From an uncultured Clostridia bacterium (lineage in GTDB: Bacteria; Bacillota; Clostridia; UMGS1810), in the NCBI GenBank assembly GCA_934500705.1, contig CAKSTI010000004.1, positions 1-64,000 of the forward strand: a stretch of DNA of 64,000 bases. The letters are read 5' to 3'. Numbering within the stretch: the stretch's first letter is position 1; every line of letters starts with the position of its first letter. Below are positions 9,886 through 18,130 of the stretch, in pieces. The notes below the pieces were generated by a model that was given only the letters and a program-made list of their open reading frames with translations, did not search any database and had not been told where the DNA came from. A program made the position numbers and the translations under genes.

Positions 9886-9896
9886 GCTGATATAAT
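9868..9896 (+). promoter_or_regulatory. Promoter of the dehydrogenase operon with a weak -35
   Basis: TATAAT at 9891-9896 is preceded by TGA (extended -10). The -35 position 17 bases upstream is only TTTTCA (9868-9873). A good -10 with a poor -35, next to a divergent AraC-type gene, is the usual picture of an activator-dependent promoter. Activation is inferred. Confidence 0.55.
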
Positions 9897-9925
9897 CAAG
9901 TTATACCATATGGGGAGGAAAGATT

Positions 9926-10957
9926 ATGAAAACAAAGCAAATTGTATTTACCGATGTCGGCAAAGCCGAACTTCTGACTACCGACTGCGAAATGCCGAAG
10001 GCGGGAGAAGTCCTCATAAGCCTTGCATATTCAACCATAAGCTGCGGCACGGAGCGTGCAAACCTTATGGGTGACAAAAACGTGAATGCGGGCCTCAGCG
10101 CCGACGACACACCATTGTTTCCGAGATACTGCGGTTACTGTTCATCGGGCACGGTAATTGCCATAGGTGACGGCGTAACAAAATTCAGCGTCGGCGACAA
10201 AGTCGTTTGCCGTGGCGGCTCCCACAAAAAGAATATGGTTCGCAGTCAAAACGATATAACCAAAATAACAGCCGGAGTTTCTATGCAAGAGGCGGCTATG
10301 GTGTATATCTCTACATTTTCAATAGCCGGAGTGAGGAAAACAAGGCTCGAAATCGGCGAGTCGGCGGTTGTTATGGGGCTTGGCATTTTGGGGCTTTTTG
10401 CCGTGCAGTTTTTAAAGGCGGCGGGAGCTGTTCCGATAATTGCGGTTGACCCTGTTGCGGACAGACGCTCGCTTGCTCTTAAATTCGGCGCAGATTATGC
10501 ACTTGACCCCACAGATGCAGACTTTGCCGAAAAGGTGATTAAGCTCACAGACGGCGGAGCAAATGCCGCAATAGAAGTAACAGGTGTAGGTGCGGCTCTC
10601 GACAGCGTTCTTGACTGTATGGCACGCTTCGGACGGGTAGCGCTCCTCGGCTGCACAAGGGACAAAAACTTTACAATAGATTACTACCGCAAGGTGCATT
10701 TTCCCGGCGTTTCTCTCGTAGGAGCACACACCGTTGCAAGACCTTGTTTTGAGTCGTCACCGGGATACTGGACGAGCGAGGACGACACCAAAGCAATTAT
10801 GAAACTTATTGCCGGCGGCAGGGTCAACTTTAAGGATATGATTTTTGAAACTCACGAACCGCAGAGTGCGCCGAAAGTTTATCACCGTCTTGCAACAGAC
10901 AGGAATTTCCCGGTGTGCGTTCAGTTTGACTGGACAAAGATGGAGGATTGCATATGA
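9926..10957 (+). CDS. Medium-chain (zinc-type) dehydrogenase/reductase
   Basis: A 343-residue MDR-superfamily oxidoreductase. The GroES-like N-terminus (about 20-125) contains AYSTISCGTER and the GDKVVCRGGSHKK strand. The Rossmann domain has VVMGLGILGLFAVQFLKAAGA near residues 150-170, for NAD(P). The catalytic-zinc ligands of classic alcohol dehydrogenases are not clearly all present, as in several MDR proteins that act beside Gfo/Idh partners. GGGGAGGAAAG precedes the ATG. It is first in the operon and overlaps the next gene by four bases. Confidence 0.85.
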   Translation: MKTKQIVFTDVGKAELLTTDCEMPKAGEVLISLAYSTISCGTERANLMGDKNVNAGLSADDTPLFPRYCGYCSSGTVIAIGDGVTKFSVGDKVVCRGGSHKKNMVRSQNDITKITAGVSMQEAAMVYISTFSIAGVRKTRLEIGESAVVMGLGILGLFAVQFLKAAGAVPIIAVDPVADRRSLALKFGADYALDPTDADFAEKVIKLTDGGANAAIEVTGVGAALDSVLDCMARFGRVALLGCTRDKNFTIDYYRKVHFPGVSLVGAHTVARPCFESSPGYWTSEDDTKAIMKLIAGGRVNFKDMIFETHEPQSAPKVYHRLATDRNFPVCVQFDWTKMEDCI

Positions 10958-11973
10958 AAAAAATTAAAATCGGTCAGATAGGCACACTTCACGACCACGC
11001 CTCCGGTATGACCGAAACCGTGCGCCGCTACCCGGAAATATTCGATTTTGTGGGTTATGTGCCCGAAAAATGCACCGAATCCGACGGCATTACAAACGCC
11101 TATGTTTACGAGGGCGCACCTGTTCTGACAGAGGAGGAACTCTTTAATTCGGGCGTTGATGCGGTACTTGTCGAAAGTTTTGAGCTTGATAACATAAAAA
11201 TTGCCCAAAGGTGCATCGACCGCGGTATTCACGTACACATAGACAAACCCGCCGGTGATGACATAGCCGCCTTTGAAAAATTACTGCGAGATGCAAAGGC
11301 AAAAGCCCTTACCGTTCAGATGTCGTATATGTACCGTTACAATCCGTCGGTAAAGGAATGTTACAGGCGGTTTAAAAGCGGAGAACTTGGCGAGATTTAC
11401 GAAGTCGACGCAATAATGAATACTCACCACGACCCGAAAAAGCGCAAATGGCTAAACCAATTTCCGGGCGGAATTATGTTTTACCTCGGCTGTCATATGA
11501 TAGACCTGATATATATGTTCCAGGGAACGCCCAAAAACATTGTTACCTTTAACAAATCCACAGGCTTTGACGGCGTAAATTCGCCAGACAGTACACTTGC
11601 GGTTTTTGAATATGAAAAAGGCGCTTCCATAGCCCGTGCAACGTCTACCGAGATAAACGGTTTCGGCAGACGGCAGCTTGTTGTTTGCGCAAGTAATGCG
11701 ACCTACCGCATTGAGCCGCTCGAAAGACGGACAAGAACTTTTTACACAGACAACACCTTTGACGAAATATATACGGACAAAAAGAAAGAACTCATCTTTG
11801 ATGACGTTGCATCTGACGGCAGACGATACGACGAAATGCTGCTCGAATTTGCCGCCTGCGTCCGTGGAGAAATTGCAAACCCATACACCTACGAATACGA
11901 ACTGCAACTGCAAAAATTAATCCTTGCATCTTGCGGACTTGATATTGATTATAAAAAGGAGACGATATTATGA
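10954..11973 (+). CDS. Gfo/Idh/MocA-family oxidoreductase
   Basis: An NAD(P)-dependent sugar or polyol dehydrogenase family protein of 339 residues. It has an N-terminal Rossmann fold (IKIGQIGT, then VDAVLVESFELDN), the HVHIDKPAGDD segment (the family EKP-like catalytic lysine motif, here DKP) and a C-terminal alpha/beta domain with FPGGIMFYLGCHMIDLIY. ATG 10954 is preferred over TTG 10948 because GGAGG at 10942-10946 is seven bases upstream. It is coupled to its neighbours by four-base overlaps on both sides. Substrate unknown. Confidence 0.87.
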   Translation: MKKIKIGQIGTLHDHASGMTETVRRYPEIFDFVGYVPEKCTESDGITNAYVYEGAPVLTEEELFNSGVDAVLVESFELDNIKIAQRCIDRGIHVHIDKPAGDDIAAFEKLLRDAKAKALTVQMSYMYRYNPSVKECYRRFKSGELGEIYEVDAIMNTHHDPKKRKWLNQFPGGIMFYLGCHMIDLIYMFQGTPKNIVTFNKSTGFDGVNSPDSTLAVFEYEKGASIARATSTEINGFGRRQLVVCASNATYRIEPLERRTRTFYTDNTFDEIYTDKKKELIFDDVASDGRRYDEMLLEFAACVRGEIANPYTYEYELQLQKLILASCGLDIDYKKETIL

Positions 11974-12953
11974 AAGCAATACTTGTAAACAAAGACAGAA
12001 CCCTGTCTTGGAGCGAAGTACCCACACCGACCGCCGCAGCGGACGAGGCACTCGTAAAAATCGAATATGCGGCAGTAAACCGTGCCGACCTTATGCAGCG
12101 GGAGGGCGACTATCCCCCACCTCCCGGCTGCCCCGACTGGATGGGACTTGAAATATCGGGAACGATAGAGAGTCTCGGCGATGTTGCCGCCGAAAAAAGC
12201 AATTTTAAAGTCGGCGACAAAGTGTGCGCCCTCCTCGGAGGCGGCGGCTACGCCCAGTATGCAAACATTAAGTACGATATGCTTATGCCTGTTCCCAAAA
12301 ACTGCACTATGGCGGAGGCGGCGGCAATACCGGAAGCGTTTGCAACGGCATATCTCAACTTGTTCTACGAGGGAAAAATCGAAAAGGGCAACACTCTTTT
12401 AATGCACGCCGGTGCAAGCGGACTTGCCAGCGTCGTAATACCTATGGCAAAGGCGTTCGGAGCAAGGGTTATAACAAGCGTCCTCTCCGACGATATTGCC
12501 AAATCCATTGAGCACCTCAACGCCGACGTTGTTGTAAACACATCAAAACAGGACATTGCACAGGTACTCAAAGAACAGCTTGACGAGGGACACCCCGTTG
12601 ACGTTGCCATAGACTGCCTCGGCGGTAAAATGATGGGCGGCTGTCTGCCCTATATGAGCCACGGCGGCAGATGGATAATGATTGCCGCACTCGCAGGACA
12701 GGTTACGGAAATCGACCTTAAAAACATATACGTCAGAAATGTGCGCATAATCGGCAGCACACTGCGCTCACGCACACCTCAGACAAAGGCAAAAATTCTC
12801 TCCGAACTTGTGGAGCACGTGTGGGAAAAGGTAGAAAGCGGCGAGGTTAAACCCACCGTATGCAAAGTATTCCCCATAACCGATGCCGAAAAGGCGCACG
12901 ATATGCTCTACGGAGGCAAAAACGTGGGCAAAGTTGTTTTAAAAGTTGAGTAA
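11970..12953 (+). CDS. NAD(P)H:quinone oxidoreductase-like MDR protein
   Basis: A 327-residue zinc-free MDR protein of the QOR/PIG3 type. N-terminal features include NRADLMQREGDYPPPPGCPDW and LGGGGYAQYA. The cofactor domain has LLMHAGASGLASVVIPMAKAFGA near residues 143-165, with the AxxGxxG pattern of NADPH-binding QORs. AAGGAG lies ahead of the ATG, which overlaps the upstream stop. It belongs to the operon starting at 9926. The likely role is reduction or isomerization of an enone-type intermediate, which is inference from family and context. Confidence 0.85.
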   Translation: MKAILVNKDRTLSWSEVPTPTAAADEALVKIEYAAVNRADLMQREGDYPPPPGCPDWMGLEISGTIESLGDVAAEKSNFKVGDKVCALLGGGGYAQYANIKYDMLMPVPKNCTMAEAAAIPEAFATAYLNLFYEGKIEKGNTLLMHAGASGLASVVIPMAKAFGARVITSVLSDDIAKSIEHLNADVVVNTSKQDIAQVLKEQLDEGHPVDVAIDCLGGKMMGGCLPYMSHGGRWIMIAALAGQVTEIDLKNIYVRNVRIIGSTLRSRTPQTKAKILSELVEHVWEKVESGEVKPTVCKVFPITDAEKAHDMLYGGKNVGKVVLKVE

Positions 12954-12970
12954 AGGAGATTTTTTTGTTT

Positions 12971-13393
12971 ATGCGGTGAAAATACATTGACATCAACATT
13001 ATGGGTGCCGTATACTGTATCAAGGCAGTCCTCCCCGGTATGAAGAAAAATCATTACGGCAGAATTATAAACGTTGCCTCCGTTGCAGGAGTTTACGGAA
13101 ACCGCAATATGGCGCACTACTCGGCAACCAAGGGAGCACTTATTGCAATGACAAAGGCGCTTGCAAAAGAAGTTGCACCGCAAGGCATATCGGTAAATGC
13201 CGTATCTCCCGGAAGTGTGAGCCCGTCCGAAAACGACGACGTAAATTCGTATATTTCATCTCTCCTCTCATACTCCGAAAGAACGGGAACAGATGCGGAG
13301 AATGCGGAGCTTATATGCTTTCTTGCCGGCGACAAATGCCCGTACATAAACGGACAGAATATTCAAATTGACGGCTGCCGAAAACTATTGTAA
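12971..13393 (+). pseudogene. 5'-truncated short-chain dehydrogenase/reductase (SDR)
   Basis: From the ATG at 13001 the frame encodes the C-terminal half of a classical SDR: catalytic Ser in RIINVASVAG, YxxxK in YSATKGAL, the PGSV loop, and INGQNIQIDG at the end. The N-terminal Rossmann half (TGxxxGIG, NNAG) is absent. SDR-like reading continues upstream in frame (KYIDINIM) to a TGA at 12977-12979, where a Trp codon is often found, preceded by ATG CGG and an AGGAG. An internal deletion in the gene plus a nonsense codon seems likely. A 130-residue product could be made but should lack cofactor binding. Confidence 0.8.
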
Positions 13394-13407
13394 AGGTTGT
13401 GTGTCAA

Positions 13408-14166
13408 ATGAAAACCTTTTTAAAATATGACAAACCGCCCCTCACTGCAATGATACAATGCGAAACGGCGGACGAATGTATAGAAAAAATTAAAAAATCG
13501 CTGGCCGACGGTGCCGACGCCTTTGGTATTCAGCTGTGCGTCTTAAAAAGAGAATACAGAGATGAGGAAACGCTAAAAAGGATTTTTTCGGCGTGCGGTG
13601 ATAAGCCGATATATGCCACAAGCTATCGGTGCAACGAAAGCGAAGATATGAGCGATGACGAATGTGCCGAATTGCTTTTACGGGCGCTCAAATGCGGCGC
13701 AACGCTTTTAGACGTTATGGGCGACGCATACGACGTTTCGCCGCAATATCAGCTTGCGCAGAGCGACACTGCAATAAAAAAGCAAAAAGAGCTTATAGAC
13801 AAAATACACTCCCTCGGCGGCGAAGTGCTTATATCAAGCCATACGTTCAAGTCAACAACTCTTGAAGAAAACCTTATGATAGCAAAGGCTCATATCGAGC
13901 GTGGCGCAGATGTAATCAAAATCGTAAACGACGCCCTGTCCGAGGACGAAATACCCAAATACATTGACATAATCCAAAAGATAACCGCAATGACCGACAA
14001 AAAACTGTTGTTTCTTGTCAGCGGCAAAGGACAGATTATCCGCTACATCGGTCCGAGTTTCGGTGTTTGTATGTACCTCTGCGTTCAGGAACACGGCGAA
14101 CTTGACACACCGGAACAACCTGTTCTTAAAAAGCTGAAAGCTGTTCGTGACAACATATTGTTTTAG
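13408..14166 (+). CDS. Type I 3-dehydroquinate dehydratase-like aldolase
   Basis: A 252-residue TIM-barrel protein resembling type I dehydroquinases. The expected landmarks are present: the general-base His region ISSHTFKST near residue 142, the Schiff-base Lys in ADVIKIVND near 171, and the phosphate/carboxylate loop GKGQIIRYIGPSFG near 212. Sequence around these sites departs from housekeeping AroD, and the neighbours are catabolic oxidoreductases, so quinate-, shikimate- or other carbocycle breakdown is as likely as biosynthesis. I chose ATG 13408 for spacing to AAAGG; a GTG at 13399 is possible. It converges on and overlaps the deacetylase gene by four bases. Confidence 0.75.
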   Translation: MKTFLKYDKPPLTAMIQCETADECIEKIKKSLADGADAFGIQLCVLKREYRDEETLKRIFSACGDKPIYATSYRCNESEDMSDDECAELLLRALKCGATLLDVMGDAYDVSPQYQLAQSDTAIKKQKELIDKIHSLGGEVLISSHTFKSTTLEENLMIAKAHIERGADVIKIVNDALSEDEIPKYIDIIQKITAMTDKKLLFLVSGKGQIIRYIGPSFGVCMYLCVQEHGELDTPEQPVLKKLKAVRDNILF

Positions 14167-14918
14167 CGCAAAATATTTTTAATATCCCTTTGGCAGCTGC
14201 GATTGCGCCTGCCGACAGGGATATTTTTTTCGATACCCGAAAACGTTGTTTCCGCAGTGGAAAATGTTACTTTCTTTCCGCACTCTTTCAGTTTGCCGTC
14301 AATTCGTTTTGAGTTTATGCCGTTGGGATAGGACAATGCGGACGGCTTTTTACCTGTTATTTTGTATATCAGATTATCATTATTTTTATAATCAGAGATA
14401 ATTTCGTCCTCACACCGTATGTCATCATACATTGCCGAAAGTTCGCCGTAACTCTTAAAATGCAGTTTATCCGAGTGTGACCCAATCTCGACGCACTGCT
14501 CCTTTGACATCTGAAAAATCTGCTGTTCTGTCAAATAGCCGTCACTCCCCACGGCACTGCCTATAATAAAAAATGTAGCCTTTGCACCGCACTTTTTTAT
14601 AATCGGCACGGCGTATTTTATATCGCTTTCATATCCGTCATCAAATGTCAATACTGCAATGCGCCCTTTGTTATCCGCCGAAATTTCCGCAAGCTCCCCG
14701 GCAGTCAAAAATGTGTAGCCCTCGCTCTTTAAATATTCAATGTCGCTCTCAAACATATCCGGCGGTATGCAGTAGTCGCCCCATTCAAGCGGATTTTCGC
14801 TTAGTTTGTGATATGTAAGTGCCACAACACTTCCACGCCTGTTGAAAATCGGCATTGCACCCGCTGTCTGCGGAATCATAAGAAACACCAACATAATAAT
14901 AATAAATTTCTTTGACAT
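14163..14918 (-). CDS. Secreted polysaccharide deacetylase (NodB fold, CE4)
   Basis: A 251-residue exported protein. A hydrophobic signal segment (about 5-22) follows MSKK. NodB motif 1 is LTFDDGYESD (metal and base Asp), motif 2 is IGSHSDKLHF, and ALSYPNGIN corresponds to the RxPxG-like motif 3. Likely substrates are N- or O-acetyl groups of peptidoglycan or another wall polymer. ATG 14918 has AAGGGG six bases upstream and gives a proper signal peptide; a longer upstream reading starts in the terminator and is rejected. It converges with the dehydroquinase-like gene. Confidence 0.85.
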   Translation of the reverse strand: MSKKFIIIMLVFLMIPQTAGAMPIFNRRGSVVALTYHKLSENPLEWGDYCIPPDMFESDIEYLKSEGYTFLTAGELAEISADNKGRIAVLTFDDGYESDIKYAVPIIKKCGAKATFFIIGSAVGSDGYLTEQQIFQMSKEQCVEIGSHSDKLHFKSYGELSAMYDDIRCEDEIISDYKNNDNLIYKITGKKPSALSYPNGINSKRIDGKLKECGKKVTFSTAETTFSGIEKNIPVGRRNRSCQRDIKNILR

Positions 14919-14938
14919 ATTTATCCCCTTATAACAAA

Positions 14939-14974
14939 TGAGGAAAACCGCACCTGTATGATTGGTTTTCCTCA
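14939..14974 (-). terminator. Hairpin terminator after the unknown secreted protein gene
   Basis: An 11-bp perfect stem, TGAGGAAAACC (14939-14949) with GGTTTTCCTCA (14964-14974), and a 14-base loop. On the minus strand it follows the stop at 14989 and is followed by a modest T-rich tract (TTTGTTA). It separates the secreted-protein gene from the deacetylase gene. Confidence 0.65.
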
Positions 14975-14988
14975 CCGTGATTAATTTA

Positions 14989-16311
14989 TCAGTTGTTTAC
15001 ATAACCTGCCGCATTGACATATCCCGCGTACCAGTCGCCGAAGTCCGCATCGGTACGGCTGATTGCGTCAATCATATAGTCGCCCTTTTTATCTCTAATC
15101 CAGCACTGTACCTCAGTATCGGTTACCTTAAAGTATGTGTTGCCGTGCTCACCTGTGGGATAACGGTATACAGGACAACCGCTTGCATCAAACGCCTGAA
15201 CCATCTTGCCGTCATTTCCTCTTATATACTTGTATTCAACAATATTGTACGGATAATCAGCTTCAACAAAGGCATACTTCCACTGCACTTCCGGAGTTGC
15301 TTTGCCGCCTGTGTAACGGAAAATTCTCGGTGTGTCATTGTGTCCGTCCATTGCTATACCGTTTACAATCAGGTACTGATAATAGCAATACGGCTCGTCC
15401 ATCTCGTACATCGGCTTTGTCCATTCTATTTTAGGCTCGTGAGTAATCTTTATTGTATCATCGTCCCACTGCCAGCCGTAATCTTTGTTTCGGTAATACA
15501 TTGCTGCGGCGTCCTTGGTTCCGCTCTCGCCGTAATATGACGGTCCGGTTACGAATTTTGACTGAACAATGTCAAGCCTCTGCGCTATATCCCAATCACT
15601 CACCGCATAGTGTCCGTCTGCGTCAATAGCGCTCAGATTGTCACTGTGGAAAAAGTCGCCGCTTGCAATCTGCTTTGTAATATCGCCGTTTTCATCTTTT
15701 TCAACATTAAACGGGGACGGCATTACAAAGTCACTGTATAACGTGTACTTTTCGTCATTATACACATTTCCGTTTGTGTCGTACACAAATTTGCCGTTGC
15801 AGTCGAGATTTGCAATACCGTAGTCTTTAAAATCAACACTTACCTTTGCATTGCGTGTTGTGGGAACAAAAACCATCTTGTCCTCGTCTTTATCTCTTCC
15901 GAAATCCCACGCCCAGTATTTATTATTGATTTTCGTCTGCTGACGCTGATATATTCTGTGTTCGCCGCTCACTTCCCACATAAAGTCCGCAAAACGAACT
16001 TCCCACTGCGGAAACTGATTTGTAAGCCTTGTAACCGCTTTTTGTGCGTTACCTTCGAGATAAAGTCTTTCATAACCGATGTGCGGATAAGATAATTCAT
16101 ATCCTTCAAATTTCCACTCCACGTCCTCGTCCTTCACGGCATCAACCTTCTGTTTACTGGTGTAATTGCCGCCGATGACCTCATTGTAGATTTTTCCGTA
16201 AGCCGGCGGATTGGTCGTGTCATAGCCTGCAAACTTCCAGTCTGCCGATGCAACGGTTGTCAGAGTTGCAACTGCCAGTACCGCTGCTGAAATTCTTTTT
16301 GCTGGTTTCAT
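14989..16311 (-). CDS. Secreted protein of unknown function, Trp/Tyr-rich
   Basis: A 440-residue exported protein I do not recognise. It has a clear signal peptide (MKPAKRISAAVLAVATLTTVASA) and then two related segments, WKFAGYDTTNPP and WKFEGYELSYPH, near residues 25 and 66. The mature part is rich in Trp, Tyr and Asp, which suggests an extracellular beta-rich binding domain. No transmembrane, SLH or sortase signal is seen. ATG 16311 has GGGGG eight bases upstream. It is divergent from an XRE regulator, with inverted-repeat operators in between. Confidence 0.7.
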   Translation of the reverse strand: MKPAKRISAAVLAVATLTTVASADWKFAGYDTTNPPAYGKIYNEVIGGNYTSKQKVDAVKDEDVEWKFEGYELSYPHIGYERLYLEGNAQKAVTRLTNQFPQWEVRFADFMWEVSGEHRIYQRQQTKINNKYWAWDFGRDKDEDKMVFVPTTRNAKVSVDFKDYGIANLDCNGKFVYDTNGNVYNDEKYTLYSDFVMPSPFNVEKDENGDITKQIASGDFFHSDNLSAIDADGHYAVSDWDIAQRLDIVQSKFVTGPSYYGESGTKDAAAMYYRNKDYGWQWDDDTIKITHEPKIEWTKPMYEMDEPYCYYQYLIVNGIAMDGHNDTPRIFRYTGGKATPEVQWKYAFVEADYPYNIVEYKYIRGNDGKMVQAFDASGCPVYRYPTGEHGNTYFKVTDTEVQCWIRDKKGDYMIDAISRTDADFGDWYAGYVNAAGYVNN

Positions 16312-16428
16312 TAATATAGCCCCCATTTTCAATTTTTTAACAATGCCGTTTATACTTGCATTGTCATTAATAAAAAATATAGTTTTTCGGCACGCAGCAG
16401 ATTTGCCCGTGTCATTTACAAGCCTATT

Positions 16429-16522
16429 ATAACACAAAACGGGTTTTTGTCAACTCATTTTGTGTTATTTATTCATAAAATAAATTCATTTTGTTGTTTT
16501 TGCATAAAATATAACACATAAT
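16429..16522. promoter_or_regulatory. Operator region of the XRE/secreted-protein divergon
   Basis: A perfect 11-bp inverted repeat, ATAACACAAAA (16429-16439) and TTTTGTGTTAT (16458-16468), plus a third half-site ATAACACATAAT (16511-16522). CATTTTGT recurs at 16456 and 16487 and CATAAAAT at 16474 and 16503, about three helical turns apart. The region lies between divergent genes, one encoding a small HTH protein, so autoregulation plus control of the secreted protein is the natural reading. Confidence 0.6.
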
Positions 16523-16568
16523 GTTGTATACTGTATGTAATTAATTCCATTGAGTACGGGTGATGATA

Positions 16569-16862
16569 ATGTTTCATACAAATTTACGAAATCTGCGTGA
16601 AATGCAAGGTTATTCACAGAAAAAATTTGCCGAACTTTTAGAAATTCCGGTAACAACATACCGCAACTACGAAAACACTCTGCGTGAGCCGAGCTATGAT
16701 ATACTTATTAATATTGCAAAGCTGTTAAATGTTTCGACTGATGAGCTCCTCGGAGTAAAGCAAACCGGAGATAATTATTCACAGCTGTTCACACTGATTA
16801 AACGCTTGCCGGAAAGCAAGCTTAACACACTGTGCGATTTTGCAAGATTTTTAAGCCAATAA
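16569..16862 (+). CDS. Small XRE-family helix-turn-helix regulator
   Basis: A 97-residue DNA-binding protein with one Cro/C1-type HTH (about residues 5-60): LRNLREMQGYSQKKFAELLEIPVTTYRNYENTLREPS, LLNVSTDELLG (shown in parts). A short helical tail follows that could dimerize. Three starts are possible (16560 GTG, 16563 ATG, 16569 ATG); the last is best placed after GGGTGAT. It is divergent from the secreted protein gene and followed by a separate promoter for the lipoprotein. Confidence 0.8.
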   Translation: MFHTNLRNLREMQGYSQKKFAELLEIPVTTYRNYENTLREPSYDILINIAKLLNVSTDELLGVKQTGDNYSQLFTLIKRLPESKLNTLCDFARFLSQ

Positions 16863-16871
16863 TACAAAAAC

Positions 16872-16900
16872 TTGACAATACTTGCGTGAAGTCATATAAT
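16872..16900 (+). promoter_or_regulatory. Perfect-consensus SigA promoter for the DUF3048 lipoprotein
   Basis: TTGACA (16872-16877), 17 bases, TATAAT (16895-16900), just downstream of the XRE gene stop. The transcript would start near 16907, about 20 bases before the ATG, so the lipoprotein is expressed independently of the regulator. Confidence 0.85.
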
Positions 16901-16927
16901 TTAAGAAAAAACACATCGAGGTGCACT

Positions 16928-17950
16928 ATGAAAAAAACTATTTGTCTTTTCCTTACAGCTGTGCTGGCACTTTCCGCCGGCTGCGCAAAAAAGGAAGTCA
17001 AACAAAAAAAGGAAACAAATAAGAAACCGGCTCCGATAACCGAGGAAATAAAAAACGATGCTTTCTACGATATGATGCAAGAAAACACCAGACCTGTTGC
17101 TGTTATGATAGACAATGACGTTGCGGCATCAAGACCGCAAATGGGGCTTGAAAGCGCATATATGGTGTACGAAATTGTGGTTGAAGGCGGTGCAACACGC
17201 TTTATGGCACTGTTTAAAAATCACGACCTTCAAAAGGTCGGCCCCGTGCGCTCGTCAAGGCACTATTTTCTTGACTACGCCCTCGAACACGATGCCATAT
17301 ACTGCCACGCAGGTTGGAGTCCGCAGGCGGCACGTGACATTTCATCACTCGGCGTCAATAACATAAACGGCGTTATGGGATCCGACGGCAGTGTATATTG
17401 GAGAGATAATACCTATGATAAATCCTGGCACAATCTCTATACCGGCGTTGACAAACTCTACGATATGGCAGTAACCAAGAAAAAATACCGTGGCGAAACC
17501 GATGTAAAACACGACTCCTACAAAACAAACGATACCGCCCCCGAAACCGGCAGCAATGCAGTCAAACTTAGCATACCCTACTCGGATTTTTATAAAGTTT
17601 CGTATGAGTATGACAGTAACGAAAAAGTGTATAAAAGATATGTAAACGGCTCATATCATATGTCACAAAACGGCGATTATCTGAGGGCAAAAAATATAAT
17701 TGTGTATCACCTTAAAAATTATGCGTTAAATGACGGCGAGCACAAAGGCCGTCAAAACCTCGAAAACATAGGCAGCGGCACAGGTTATTACCTCACCGAC
17801 GGCAAAGTGCAAAATATCACTTGGAGCAAAAATTCAAGAAGTGCCAAAACGCATTACACGCTTGAAAACGGCGAAGAACTCATACTCAATCCGGGGAATA
17901 CTTATATTCAGATTGTCCCCAACCACGTGAATATAAACATCACGGAATAA
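16928..17950 (+). CDS. DUF3048 (YerB-like) lipoprotein
   Basis: A 340-residue lipoprotein with signal peptide and lipobox LSAGC (Cys19), then a Lys-rich linker. The globular part matches DUF3048: RPVAVMIDNDVAASRPQMG, VVEGGATRFMALF, VGPVRSSRHYFLD and HAGWSPQA in the first domain, and VQNITWSKNS with NPGNTYIQIVP in the second. The family is common in Firmicutes and of unknown function. GAGGTG precedes the ATG. It has its own strong promoter. Confidence 0.85.
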   Translation: MKKTICLFLTAVLALSAGCAKKEVKQKKETNKKPAPITEEIKNDAFYDMMQENTRPVAVMIDNDVAASRPQMGLESAYMVYEIVVEGGATRFMALFKNHDLQKVGPVRSSRHYFLDYALEHDAIYCHAGWSPQAARDISSLGVNNINGVMGSDGSVYWRDNTYDKSWHNLYTGVDKLYDMAVTKKKYRGETDVKHDSYKTNDTAPETGSNAVKLSIPYSDFYKVSYEYDSNEKVYKRYVNGSYHMSQNGDYLRAKNIIVYHLKNYALNDGEHKGRQNLENIGSGTGYYLTDGKVQNITWSKNSRSAKTHYTLENGEELILNPGNTYIQIVPNHVNINITE

Positions 17951-17983
17951 AAAACCAATATTTGCAGTATAATATTTAGTGTA

Positions 17984-18100
17984 GTGTGATTGCACCGCCA
18001 TTGGCGACTGCATTCACATTAATGAAAATCTGCCGGACATCACATACCGACCGGAACCCGCAAATGCGGAGGGTGTGTAGTTGTATGGCAGATTTTTTTT
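17984..18100 (+). ncRNA. Candidate structured RNA ending in an intrinsic terminator
   Basis: Hairpin 1 pairs GTGTGA (17984-17989) with TCACAT (18014-18019), continues with TGCA/TGCA, and is capped by GCC-ATT-GGC. Domain 2 has an outer stem AAAATCTGCC (18025-18034) with GGCAGATTTT (18087-18096), an inner ACATACC/GGTGTGT helix and a CCGC-AAAT-GCGG hairpin beside an unpaired GACCGGAA. It runs into eight T residues. TATAAT at 17968-17973 could drive it. I do not recognise it as 6S, SRP, tmRNA or a riboswitch class. No gene follows on this strand, so it may be a stand-alone RNA or an elaborate 3' end of the lipoprotein mRNA. Confidence 0.5.
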
Positions 18101-18130
18101 AATCTGTGTAGGGGAACATTTGCACAAAGG

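Noticed and set aside
14962..15540. A 192-codon plus-strand frame opposite the secreted protein
   Set aside because: It starts inside the terminator hairpin and is the complement of a gene with signal peptide and ribosome binding site.
15301..16200. A metal- or carbohydrate-active enzyme domain in the unknown secreted protein
   Set aside because: The Trp/Tyr/Asp richness is suggestive only; no catalytic motif could be identified, so no function is assigned.
17951..18120. 6S RNA, SRP RNA, or a known riboswitch
   Set aside because: No long closing helix with a central bubble (6S), no SRP GGAA-type symmetric loop, and no downstream gene on the strand for a riboswitch. Left as an unassigned structured RNA.
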